Shown one piece after another: positions 37,725 to 51,300 of a DNA stretch of 64,000 bases (position 1 is its first letter; each line of letters starts with the position of its first letter). The translations under genes and the position numbers were made by a program. The notes under the pieces were generated by a model, which was not told where the DNA came from, searched no databases, and saw only the letters and a list, made by a program, of their open reading frames with translations. This stretch comes from Cyprinodon diabolis (lineage: Eukaryota > Chordata > Actinopteri > Cyprinodontiformes > Cyprinodontidae): positions 142,458 through 206,457 of the forward strand of contig JARPUW010000277.1 of NCBI GenBank assembly GCA_030533445.1. The letters run 5' to 3'.

Positions 37725-40700
37725 GATGATTGCCAGAAAAGATCATGGCTGTATCATTAATGGTTTGTCTGTTACAACTCCAGAGGCCAAAATGGCATTA
37801 TCTCACTGTGAAAAGAGCGTTTTGGCCTCAACTTCTGATTTGAAGCTTGGAACCAAAAACATCTGCTCAAATCTACTTTATATTGTTAGTTTTCAGCTCT
37901 AGATGATTGCCTGAAAAGATCATGGTTGTATCATTAATGGTTTGTCTGTTACAACTCCAGAGGCCAAAATGGCATTATCTCACTGTGAAAAGTGCGTTTT
38001 GGCCTCAACTTCTGATTTGAAGCTTGGAACCAAAAACATCTGCTCCAATCTACTTTATATTGCTAGTTTTCAGCTCTAGATGATTGCCAGAAAAGATCAT
38101 GGCTGTATCATTAATGGTTTGTCTGTTACAACTCCAGAGGCCAAAATGGCATTATCTCACTGTGAAAAGAGCGTTTTGGCCTCAACCTTCTGATTTGAAG
38201 CTTGGAACCAAAAACATCTGCTCAAATCTACTTTATATTGTTAGTTTTCAGCTCTAGATGATTGCCAGAAAAGATCATGGCTGTATCATTAATGGTTTGT
38301 CTGTTACAACTCCAGAGGCCAAAATGGCATTATCTCACTGTGAAAAGAGCGTTTTGGCCTCAACCTTCTGATTTGAAGCTTGGAACCAAAAACATCTGCT
38401 CAAATCTACTTTATATTGTTAGTTTTCAGCTCTAGATGATTGCCAGAAAAGATCATGGCTGTATCATTAATGGTTTGTCTGTTACAACTCCAGAGGCCAA
38501 AATGGCATTATCTCACTGTGAAAAGAGCGTTTTGGCCTCAACCTTCTGATTTGAAGCTTGGAACCAAAAACATCTGCTCAAATCTACTTTATATTGTTAG
38601 TTTTCAGCTCTAGATGATTGCCAGAAAAGATCATGGCTGTATCATTAATGGTTTGTCTGTTACAACTCCAGAGGCCAAAATGGCATTATCTCACTGTGAA
38701 AAGAGCGTTTTGGCCTCAACTTCTGATTTGAAGCTTGGAACCAAAAACATCTGCTCAAATCTACTTTATATTGTTAGTTTTCAGCTCTAGATGATTGCCT
38801 GAAAAGATCATGGCTGTATCATTAATGGTTTGTCTGTTACAACTCCAGAGGCCAAAATGGCATTATCTCACTGTGAAAAGAGCGTTTTGGCCTCAACTTC
38901 TGATTTGAAGCTTGGAACCAAAAACATCTGCTCAAATCTACTTTATATTGTTAGTTTTCAGCTCTATATGATTGCCTGAAAAGATCATGGCTGTATCATT
39001 AATAGTTTGTCTGTTACAACTCCAGAGGCCAAAATGGCATTATCTCACTGTGAAAAGTGCGTTTTGGCCTCAACTTCTGATTTGAAGCTTGGAACCAAAA
39101 ACATCTGCTAAAATCTACTTTATATTGTTAGTTTTCAGCTCTAGATGATTGCCAGAAAAGATCATGGCTGTATCATTAATGGTTTGTCTGTTACAACTCC
39201 AGAGGCCAAAATGGCATTATCTCACTGTGAAAAGAGCGTTTTGGCCTCAACTTCTGATTTGAAGCTTGGAACCAAAAACATCTGCTCAAATCTACTTTAT
39301 ATTGATAGTTTTCAGCTCTAGGTGATTGCCTGAAAAGATCATGGCTGTATCATTAATGGTTTGTCTGTTACAACTCCAGAGGCCAAAATGGCATTATCTC
39401 ACTGTGAAAAGAGCGTTTTGGCCTCAACCTTCTGATTTGAAGCTTGGAACCAAAAACATCTGCTCAAATCTACTTTATATTGTTAGTTTTCAGCTCTAGA
39501 TGATTGCCTGAAAAGATCATGGCTGTATCATTAATGGTTTGTCCGTTACAACTCCAGAGGCCAAAATGGCATTATCTCACTGTGAAAAGAGCGTTTTGGC
39601 CTCAACTTCTGATTTGAAGCTTGGAACCAAAAACATCTGCTCAAATCTACTTTATATTGTTAGTTTTCAGCTCTAGATGATTGCCTGAAAAGATCATGGC
39701 TGTATCATTAATGGTTTGTCTGTTACAACTCCAGAGGCCAAAATGGCATTATCTCACGGTGAAAAGTGCGTTTTGGCCTCAACTTCTGATTTGAAGCTTG
39801 GAACCAAAAACATCTGCTCAAATCTACTTTATATTGTTAGTTTTCAGCTCTAGATGATTGCCAGAAAAGATCATGGCTGTATCATTAATGGTTTGTCTGT
39901 TACAACTCCAGAGGCCAAAATGGCATTATCTCACTGTGAAAAGAGCGTTTTGGCCTCAACTTCTGATTTGAAGCTTGGAACCAAAAACATCTGCTCAAAT
40001 CTACTTTATATTGTTAGTTTTCAGCTCTATATGATTGCCTGAAAAGATCATGGCTGTATCATTAATAGTTTGTCTGTTACAACTCCAGAGGCCAAAATGG
40101 CATTATCTCACTGTGAAAAGTGCGTTTTGGCCTCAACTTCTGATTTGAAGCTTGGAACCAAAAACATCTGCTCAAATCTACTTTATATTGTTAGTTTTCA
40201 GCTCTAGATGATTGCCATAAAAGATCATGGCTGTATCATTAATGGTTTGTCTGTTACAACTCCAGAGGCCAAAATGGCATTATCTCACTGTGAAAAGAGC
40301 GTTTTGGCCTCAACTTCTGATTTGAAGCTTGGAACCAAAAACATCTGCTCAAATCTACTTTATATTGATAGTTTTCAGCTCTAGGTGATTGCCTGAAAAG
40401 ATCATGGCTGTATCATTAATGGTTTGTCTGTTACAACTCCAGAGGCCAAAATGGCATTATCTCACTGTGAAAAGAGCGTTTTGGCCTCAACCTTCTGATT
40501 TGAAGCTTGGAACCAAAAACATCTGCTCAAATCTACTTTATATTGTTAGTTTTCAGCTCTAGATGATTGCCAGAAAAGATCATGGCTGTATCATTAATGG
40601 TTTGTCTGTTACAACTCCAGAGGCCAAAATGGCATTATCTCACTGTGAAAAGAGCGTTTTGGCCTCAACCTTCTGATTTGAAGATTGGAACCAAAAACAT

Positions 40701-43700
40701 CTGCTCAAATCTACTTTATATTGTTAGTTTTCAGCTCTAGATGATTGCCAGAAAAGATCATGGCTGTATCATTAACGGTTTGTCTGTTACAACTCCAGAG
40801 GCCAAAATGGCATTATCTCACTGTGAAAAGTGCGTTTTGGCCTCAACTTCTGATTTCAAGCTTGGAACCAAAAACATCTGCTCAAATCTACTTTATATTG
40901 TTAGTTTTCAGCTCTAGGTGATTGCCTGAAAAGATCATGGCTGTATCATTAATGGTTTGTCTGTTACAACTCCAGAGGCCAAAATGGCATTATCTCACTG
41001 TGAAAAGAGCGTTTTGGCCTCAACCTTACGATTTGAAGCTTGGAACCAAAAACATCTGCTCAAATCTACTTCATATTGTTAGTTTTCAGCTCTAGATGAT
41101 TGCCAGAAAAGATCATGGCTGTATCATTAATGGTTTGTCTGTTACAACTCCAGAGGCCAAAATGGCATTATCTCACTGTGAAAAGTGCGTTTTGGCCTCA
41201 ACTTCTGATTTGAAGCTTGGAACCAAAAACATCTGCTCAAATCTACTTTATATTGTTAGTTTTCAGCTCTAGATGATTGCCAGAAAAGATCATGGCTGTA
41301 TCATTAATGGTTTGTCTGTTACAACTCCAGAGGCCAAAATGGCATTATCTCACTGTGAAAAGAGCGTTTTGGCCTCAACTTCTGATTTGAAGCTTGGAAC
41401 CAAAAACATCTGCTCAAATCTACTTTATATTGTTAGTTTTCAGCTCTAGATGATTGCCTGAAAAGATCATGGCTGTATCATTAATGGTTTGTCTGTTACA
41501 ACTCCAGAGGCCAAAATGGCATTATCTCACTGTGAAAAGAGCGTTTTGGCCTCAACTTCTGATTTGAAGCTTGGAACCAAAAACATCTGCTCAAATCTAC
41601 TTTATATTGTTAGTTTTCAGCTCTATATGATTGCCTGAAAAGATCATGGCTGTATCATTAATAGTTTGTCTGTTACAACTCCAGAGGCCAAAATGGCATT
41701 ATCTCACTGTGAAAAGTGCGTTTTGGCCTCAACTTCTGATTTGAAGCTTGGAACCAAAAACATCTGCTCAAATCTACTTTATATTGTTAGTTTTCAGCTC
41801 TAGATGATTGCCAGAAAAGATCATGGCTGTATCATTAATGGTTTGTCTGTTACAACTCCAGAGGCCAAAATGGCATTATCTCACTGTGAAAAGAGCGTTT
41901 TGGCCTCAACTTCTGATTTGAAGCTTGGAACCAAAAACATCTGCTCAAATCTACTTTATATTGATAGTTTTCAGCTCTAGGTGATTGCCTGAAAAGATCA
42001 TGGCTGTATCATTAATGGTTTGTCTGTTACAACTCCAGAGGCCAAAATGGCATTATCTCACTGTGAAAAGAGCGTTTTGGCCTCAACCTTCTGATTTGAA
42101 GCTTGGAACCAAAAACATCTGCTCAAATCTACTTTATATTGTTAGTTTTCAGCTCTAGATGATTGCCAGAAAAGATCATGGCTGTATCATTAATGGTTTG
42201 TCTATTACAACTCCAGAGGCCAAAATGGCATTATCTCACTGTGAAAAGAGCGTTTTGGCCTCAACCTTCTGATTTGAAGCTTGGAACCAAAAACATCTGC
42301 TCAAATCTACTTTATATTGTTAGTTTTCAGCTCTAGATGATTGCCAGAAAAGATCATGGCTGTATAATTAATGGTTTGTCTATTACAACTCCAGAGGCCA
42401 AAATGGCATTATCTCACTGTGAAAAGAGCGTTTTGGCCTCAACTTCTGATTTGAAGCTTGGAACCAAAAACATCTGCTCAAATCTACTTTATATTGTTAG
42501 TTTTCAGCTCTAGATGATTGCCAGAAAAGATCATGGCTGTATCATTAATGGTTTGTCTGTTACAACTCAAGAGGCCAAAATGGCATTATCTCACTGTGAA
42601 AAGTGCGTTTTGGCCTCAACTTCTGATTTGAAGCTTGAAACCAAAAAAATCTGCTCAAATCTACTTTATATTGTTAGTTTTCAGCTCTAGATGATTGCCT
42701 GAAAAGATCATGGCTGTATCATTAATGGTTTGTCTGTTACAACTCCAGAGGCCAAAATGGCATTATCTCACTGTGAAAAGAGCGTTTTGGCCTCAACTTC
42801 TGATTTGAAGCTTGGAACCAAAAACATCTGCTCAAATCTACTTTATATTGTTAGTTTTCAGCTCTAGATGATTGCCTGAAAAGATCATGGCTGTATCATT
42901 AATGGTTTGTCTGTTACAACTCCAGAGGCCAAAATGGCATTATCTCACGGTGAAAAGTGCGTTTTGGCCTCAACTTCTGATTTGAAGCTTGGAACCAAAA
43001 ACATCTGCTCAAATCTACTTTATATTGTTAGTTTTCAGCTCTAGATGATTGCCAGAAAAGATCATGGCTGTATCATTAATGGTTTGTCTGTTACAACTCC
43101 AGAGGCCAAAATGGCATTATCTCACTGTGAAAAGAGCGTTTTGGCCTCAACCTTCTGATTTGAAGCTTGAAACCAAAAACATCTGCTCAAATCTACTTTA
43201 TATTGTTAGTTTTCAGCTCTAGATGATTGCCAGAAAAGATCATGGCTGTATCATTAATGGTTTGTCTGTTACAACTCCAGAGGCCAAAATGGCATTATCT
43301 CACTGTGAAAAGAGCGTTTTGGCCTCAACTTCTGATTTGAAGCTTGGAACCAAAAACATCTGCTCAAATCTACTTTATATTGTTAGTTTTCAGCTCTAGA
43401 TGATTGCCTGAAAAGATCATGGCTGTATCATTAATGGTTTGTCTGTTACAACTCCAGAGGCCAAAATGGCATTATCTCACTGTGAAAAGAGCGTTTTGGC
43501 CTCAACTTCTGATTTGAAGCTTGGAACCAAAAACATCTGCTCAAATCTACTTTATATTGTTAGTTTTCAGCTCTAGATGATTGCCTGAAAAGATCATGGT
43601 TGTATCATTAATGGTTTGTCTGTTACAACTCCAGAGGCCAAAATGGCATTATCTCACTGTGAAAAGTGCGTTTTGGCCTCAACTTCTGATTTGAAGCTTG

Positions 43701-46700
43701 GAACCAAAAACATCTGCTCCAATCTACTTTATATTGCTAGTTTTCAGCTCTAGATGATTGCCAGAAAAGATCATGGCTGTATCATTAATGGTTTGTCTGT
43801 TACAACTCCAGAGGCCAAAATGGCATTATCTCACTGTGAAAAGAGCGTTTTGGCCTCAACCTTCTGATTTGAAGCTTGGAACCAAAAACATCTGCTCAAA
43901 TCTACTTTATATTGTTAGTTTTCAGCTCTAGGTGATTGCCTGAAAAGATCATGGCTGTATCATTAATGGTTTGTCTGTTACAACTCCAGAGGCCAAAATG
44001 GCATTATCTCACTGTGAAAAGAGCGTTTTGGCCTCAACCTTACGATTTGAAGCTTGGAACCAAAAACATCTGCTCAAATCTACTTCATATTGTTAGTTTT
44101 CAGCTCTAGATGATTGCCAGAAAAGATCATGGCTGTATCATTAATGGTTTGTCTGTTACAACTCCAGAGGCCAAAATGGCATTATCTCACTGTGAAAAGA
44201 GCGTTTTGGCCTCAACCTTCTGATTTGAAGCTTGAAACCAAAAACATCTGCTCAAATCTACTTTATATTGTTAGTTTTCAGCTCTAGATGATTGCCAGAA
44301 AAGATCATGGCTGTATCATTAATGGTTTGTCTGTTACAACTCCAGAGGCCAAAATGGCATTATCTCACTGTGAAAAGAGCGTTTTGGCCTCAACTTCTGA
44401 TTTGAAGCTTGGAACCAAAAACATCTGCTCAAATCTACTTTATATTGTTAGTTTTCAGCTCTAGATGATTGCCTGAAAAGATCATGGCTGTATCATTAAT
44501 GGTTTGTCTGTTACAACTCCAGAGGCCAAAATGGCATTATCTCACTGTGAAAAGAGCGTTTTGGCCTCAACTTCTGATTTGAAGCTTGGAACCAAAAACA
44601 TCTGCTCAAATCTACTTTATATTGTTAGTTTTCAGCTCTAGATGATTGCCTGAAAAGATCATGGTTGTATCATTAATGGTTTGTCTGTTACAACTCCAGA
44701 GGCCAAAATGGCATTATCTCACTGTGAAAAGTGCGTTTTGGCCTCAACTTCTGATTTGAAGCTTGGAACCAAAAACATCTGCTCCAATCTACTTTATATT
44801 GCTAGTTTTCAGCTCTAGATGATTGCCAGAAAAGATCATGGCTGTATCATTAATGGTTTGTCTGTTACAACTCCAGAGGCCAAAATGGCATTATCTCACT
44901 GTGAAAAGAGCGTTTTGGCCTCAACCTTCTGATTTGAAGCTTGGAACCAAAAACATCTGCTCAAATCTACTTTATATTGTTAGTTTTCAGCTCTAGGTGA
45001 TTGCCTGAAAAGATCATGGCTGTATCATTAATGGTTTGTCTGTTACAACTCCAGAGGCCAAAATGGCATTATCTCACTGTGAAAAGAGCGTTTTGGCCTC
45101 AACCTTACGATTTGAAGCTTGGAACCAAAAACATCTGCTCAAATCTACTTCATATTGTTAGTTTTCAGCTCTAGATGATTGCCAGAAAAGATCATGGCTG
45201 TATCATTAATGGTTTGTCTGTTACAACTCCAGAGGCCAAAATGGCATTATCTCACTGTGAAAAGTGCGTTTTGGCCTCAACTTCTGATTTGAAGCTTGGA
45301 ACCAAAAACATCTGCTCAAATCTACTTTATATTGTTAGTTTTCAGCTCTAGATGATTGCCAGAAAAGATCATGGCTGTATCATTAATGGTTTGTCTGTTA
45401 CAACTCCAGAGGCCAAAATGGCATTATCTCACTGTGAAAAGAGCGTTTTGGCCTCAACTTCTGATTTGAAGCTTGGAACCAAAAACATCTGCTCAAATCT
45501 ACTTTATATTGTTAGTTTTCAGCTCTAGATGATTGCCTGAAAAGATCATGGCTGTATCATTAATGGTTTGTCTGTTACAACTCCAGAGGCCAAAATGGCA
45601 TTATCTCACTGTGAAAAGAGCGTTTTGGCCTCAACTTCTGATTTGAAGCTTGGAACCAAAAACATCTGCTCAAATCTACTTTATATTGTTAGTTTTCAGC
45701 TCTATATGATTGCCTGAAAAGATCATGGCTGTATCATTAATAGTTTGTCTGTTACAACTCCAGAGGCCAAAATGGCATTATCTCACTGTGAAAAGTGCGT
45801 TTTGGCCTCAACTTCTGATTTGAAGCTTGGAACCAAAAACATCTGCTCAAATCTACTTTATATTGTTAGTTTTCAGCTCTAGATGATTGCCAGAAAAGAT
45901 CATGGCTGTATCATTAATGGTTTGTCTGTTACAACTCCAGAGGCCAAAATGGCATTATCTCACTGTGAAAAGAGCGTTTTGGCCTCAACTTCTGATTTGA
46001 AGCTTGGAACCAAAAACATCTGCTCAAATCTACTTTATATTGATAGTTTTCAGCTCTAGGTGATTGCCTGAAAAGATCATGGCTGTATCATTAATGGTTT
46101 GTCTGTTACAACTCCAGAGGCCAAAATGGCATTATCTCACTGTGAAAAGAGCGTTTTGGCCTCAACCTTCTGATTTGAAGCTTGGAACCAAAAACATCTG
46201 CTCAAATCTACTTTATATTGTTAGTTTTCAGCTCTAGATGATTGCCAGAAAAGATCATGGCTGTATCATTAATGGTTTGTCTGTTACAACTCCAGAGGCC
46301 AAAATGGCATTATCTCACTGTGAAAAGAGCGTTTTGGCCTCAACCTTCTGATTTGAAGCTTGGAACCAAAAACATCTGCTCAAATCTACTTTATATTGTT
46401 AGTTTTCAGCTCTAGATGATTGCCAGAAAAGATCATGGCTGTATCATTAATGGTTTGTCTGTTACAACTCCAGAGGCCAAAATGGCATTATCTCACTGTG
46501 AAAAGAGCGTTTTGGCCTCAACCTTCTGATTTGAAGCTTGGAACCAAAAACATCTGCTCAAATCTACTTTATATTGTTAGTTTTCAGCTCTAGATGATTG
46601 CCAGAAAAGATCATGGCTGTATCATTAATGGTTTGTCTGTTACAACTCCAGAGGCCAAAATGGCATTATCTCACTGTGAAAAGAGCGTTTTGGCCTCAAC

Positions 46701-48363
46701 TTCTGATTTGAAGCTTGGAACCAAAAACATCTGCTCAAATCTACTTTATATTGTTAGTTTTCAGCTCTAGATGATTGCCTGAAAAGATCATGGCTGTATC
46801 ATTAATGGTTTGTCTGTTACAACTCCAGAGGCCAAAATGGCATTATCTCACTGTGAAAAGAGCGTTTTGGCCTCAACTTCTGATTTGAAGCTTGGAACCA
46901 AAAACATCTGCTCAAATCTACTTTATATTGTTAGTTTTCAGCTCTATATGATTGCCTGAAAAGATCATGGCTGTATCATTAATGGTTTGTCTGTTACAAC
47001 TCCAGAGGCCAAAATGGCATTATCTCACTGTGAAAAGAGCGTTTTGGCCTCAACTTCTGATTTGAAGCTTGGAACCAAAAACATCTGCTCAAATCTACTT
47101 TATATTGTTAGTTTTCAGCTCTATATGATTGCCTGAAAAGATCATGGCTGTATCATTAATAGTTTGTCTGTTACAACTCCAGAGGCCAAAATGGCATTAT
47201 CTCACTGTGAAAAGTGCGTTTTGGCCTCAACTTCTGATTTGAAGCTTGGAACCAAAAACATCTGCTCAAATCTACTTTATATTGTTAGTTTTCAGCTCTA
47301 GATGATTGCCAGAAAAGATCATGGCTGTATCATTAATGGTTTGTCTGTTACAACTCCAGAGGCCAAAATGGCATTATCTCACTGTGAAAAGAGCGTTTTG
47401 GCCTCAACTTCTGATTTGAAGCTTGGAACCAAAAACATCTGCTCAAATCTACTTTATATTGTTAGTTTTCAGCTCTAGATGATTGCCTGAAAAGATCATG
47501 GCTGTATCATTAATGGTTTGTCTGTTACAACTCCAGAGGCCAAAATGGCATTATCTCACTGTGAAAAGAGCGTTTTGGCCTCAACTTCTGATTTGAAGCT
47601 TGGAACCAAAAACATCTGCTCAAATCTACTTTATATTGTTAGTTTTCAGCTCTATATGATTGCCTGAAAAGATCATGGCTGTATCATTAATAGTTTGTCT
47701 GTTACAACTCCAGAGGCCAAAATGGCATTATCTCACTGTGAAAAGTGCGTTTTGGCCTCAACTTCTGATTTGAAGCTTGGAACCAAAAACATCTGCTAAA
47801 ATCTACTTTATATTGTTAGTTTTCAGCTCTAGATGATTGCCAGAAAAGATCATGGCTGTATCATTAATGGTTTGTCTGTTACAACTCCAGAGGCCAAAAT
47901 GGCATTATCTCACTGTGAAAAGAGCGTTTTGGCCTCAACTTCTGATTTGAAGCTTGGAACCAAAAACATCTGCTCAAATCTACTTTATATTGATAGTTTT
48001 CAGCTCTAGGTGATTGCCTGAAAAGATCATGGCTGTATCATTAATGGTTTGTCTGTTACAACTCCAGAGGCCAAAATGGCATTATCTCACTGTGAAAAGA
48101 GCGTTTTGGCCTCAACCTTCTGATTTGAAGCTTGGAACCAAAAACATCTGCTCAAATCTACTTTATATTGTTAGTTTTCAGCTCTAGATGATTGCCAGAA
48201 AAGATCATGGCTGTATCATTAATGGTTTGTCCGTTACAACTCCAGAGGCCAAAATGGCATTATCTCACTGTGAAAAGAGCGTTTTGGCCTCAACTTCTGA
48301 TTTGAAGCTTGGAACCAAAAACATCTGCTCAAATCTACTTTATATTGTTAGTTTTCAGCTCTA
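37193..48363. repeat. 63-monomer super-HOR, 11171 bp, copy 1
   Basis: From the cacggtg monomer at 37193, the order of types recurs at an offset of 11171 bp from 48364. Matching pairs include cttgaaac 37370/48541, atggttg 37902/49073, the three A-s8 monomers 38079/49250, tgctaaaatc D-t7 38967/50138, gtccgtt 39499/50670, cacggtg 39676/50847, ccataaaag 40207/51378 and atggttg 43576/54746 (one base short because of a deletion near 52893). Noticed differences include an A start at 37725 versus a B start at 48896. The copy contains smaller duplications, the clearest at 43044-45173, and an unusual pair of adjacent D monomers (46947 with s7, 47124 with t7). Confidence 0.88.
43044..45173. repeat. 6-monomer (1065-bp) tandem duplication
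   Basis: Two consecutive blocks, 43044-44108 and 44109-45173, have the same six monomers: A-s8 (cttgaaac), A-s7, B-s7, B-t7 (atggttg, ctccaatc, attgctag), A-s8, C-s9 (ttcatattg). The offset is 1065 bp. The second 11171-bp copy and the 58-62 kb segments do not show this doubling at the equivalent place, so it is probably a local event. Confidence 0.87.
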
Positions 48364-51300
48364 GATGATTGCCTGAAAAGATCATGGCTGTATCATTAAT
48401 GGTTTGTCTGTTACAACTCCAGAGGCCAAAATGGCATTATCTCACGGTGAAAAGTGCGTTTTGGCCTCAACTTCTGATTTGAAGCTTGGAACCAAAAACA
48501 TCTGCTCAAATCTACTTTATATTGTTAGTTTTCAGCTCTAGATGATTGCCAGAAAAGATCATGGCTGTATCATTAATGGTTTGTCTGTTACAACTCCAGA
48601 GGCCAAAATGGCATTATCTCACTGTGAAAAGAGCGTTTTGGCCTCAACCTTCTGATTTGAAGCTTGAAACCAAAAACATCTGCTCAAATCTACTTTATAT
48701 TGTTAGTTTTCAGCTCTAGATGATTGCCAGAAAAGATCATGGCTGTATCATTAATGGTTTGTCTGTTACAACTCCAGAGGCCAAAATGGCATTATCTCAC
48801 TGTGAAAAGAGCGTTTTGGCCTCAACTTCTGATTTGAAGCTTGGAACCAAAAACATCTGCTCAAATCTACTTTATATTGTTAGTTTTCAGCTCTAGATGA
48901 TTGCCTGAAAAGATCATGGCTGTATCATTAATGGTTTGTCTGTTACAACTCCAGAGGCCAAAATGGCATTATCTCACTGTGAAAAGAGCGTTTTGGCCTC
49001 AACTTCTGATTTGAAGCTTGGAACCAAAAACATCTGCTCAAATCTACTTTATATTGTTAGTTTTCAGCTCTAGATGATTGCCTGAAAAGATCATGGTTGT
49101 ATCATTAATGGTTTGTCTGTTACAACTCCAGAGGCCAAAATGGCATTATCTCACTGTGAAAAGTGCGTTTTGGCCTCAACTTCTGATTTGAAGCTTGGAA
49201 CCAAAAACATCTGCTCCAATCTACTTTATATTGCTAGTTTTCAGCTCTAGATGATTGCCAGAAAAGATCATGGCTGTATCATTAATGGTTTGTCTGTTAC
49301 AACTCCAGAGGCCAAAATGGCATTATCTCACTGTGAAAAGAGCGTTTTGGCCTCAACCTTCTGATTTGAAGCTTGGAACCAAAAACATCTGCTCAAATCT
49401 ACTTTATATTGTTAGTTTTCAGCTCTAGATGATTGCCAGAAAAGATCATGGCTGTATCATTAATGGTTTGTCTGTTACAACTCCAGAGGCCAAAATGGCA
49501 TTATCTCACTGTGAAAAGAGCGTTTTGGCCTCAACCTTCTGATTTGAAGCTTGGAACCAAAAACATCTGCTCAAATCTACTTTATATTGTTAGTTTTCAG
49601 CTCTAGATGATTGCCAGAAAAGATCATGGCTGTATCATTAATGGTTTGTCTGTTACAACTCCAGAGGCCAAAATGGCATTATCTCACTGTGAAAAGAGCG
49701 TTTTGGCCTCAACCTTCTGATTTGAAGCTTGGAACCAAAAACATCTGCTCAAATCTACTTTATATTGTTAGTTTTCAGCTCTAGATGATTGCCAGAAAAG
49801 ATCATGGCTGTATCATTAATGGTTTGTCTGTTACAACTCCAGAGGCCAAAATGGCATTATCTCACTGTGAAAAGAGCGTTTTGGCCTCAACTTCTGATTT
49901 GAAGCTTGGAACCAAAAACATCTGCTCAAATCTACTTTATATTGTTAGTTTTCAGCTCTAGATGATTGCCTGAAAAGATCATGGCTGTATCATTAATGGT
50001 TTGTCTGTTACAACTCCAGAGGCCAAAATGGCATTATCTCACTGTGAAAAGAGCGTTTTGGCCTCAACTTCTGATTTGAAGCTTGGAACCAAAAACATCT
50101 GCTCAAATCTACTTTATATTGTTAGTTTTCAGCTCTATATGATTGCCTGAAAAGATCATGGCTGTATCATTAATAGTTTGTCTGTTACAACTCCAGAGGC
50201 CAAAATGGCATTATCTCACTGTGAAAAGTGCGTTTTGGCCTCAACTTCTGATTTGAAGCTTGGAACCAAAAACATCTGCTAAAATCTACTTTATATTGTT
50301 AGTTTTCAGCTCTAGATGATTGCCAGAAAAGATCATGGCTGTATCATTAATGGTTTGTCTGTTACAACTCCAGAGGCCAAAATGGCATTATCTCACTGTG
50401 AAAAGAGCGTTTTGGCCTCAACTTCTGATTTGAAGCTTGGAACCAAAAACATCTGCTCAAATCTACTTTATATTGATAGTTTTCAGCTCTAGGTGATTGC
50501 CTGAAAAGATCATGGCTGTATCATTAATGGTTTGTCTGTTACAACTCCAGAGGCCAAAATGGCATTATCTCACTGTGAAAAGAGCGTTTTGGCCTCAACC
50601 TTCTGATTTGAAGCTTGGAACCAAAAACATCTGCTCAAATCTACTTTATATTGTTAGTTTTCAGCTCTAGATGATTGCCTGAAAAGATCATGGCTGTATC
50701 ATTAATGGTTTGTCCGTTACAACTCCAGAGGCCAAAATGGCATTATCTCACTGTGAAAAGAGCGTTTTGGCCTCAACTTCTGATTTGAAGCTTGGAACCA
50801 AAAACATCTGCTCAAATCTACTTTATATTGTTAGTTTTCAGCTCTAGATGATTGCCTGAAAAGATCATGGCTGTATCATTAATGGTTTGTCTGTTACAAC
50901 TCCAGAGGCCAAAATGGCATTATCTCACGGTGAAAAGTGCGTTTTGGCCTCAACTTCTGATTTGAAGCTTGGAACCAAAAACATCTGCTCAAATCTACTT
51001 TATATTGTTAGTTTTCAGCTCTAGATGATTGCCAGAAAAGATCATGGCTGTATCATTAATGGTTTGTCTGTTACAACTCCAGAGGCCAAAATGGCATTAT
51101 CTCACTGTGAAAAGAGCGTTTTGGCCTCAACTTCTGATTTGAAGCTTGGAACCAAAAACATCTGCTCAAATCTACTTTATATTGTTAGTTTTCAGCTCTA
51201 TATGATTGCCTGAAAAGATCATGGCTGTATCATTAATAGTTTGTCTGTTACAACTCCAGAGGCCAAAATGGCATTATCTCACTGTGAAAAGTGCGTTTTG

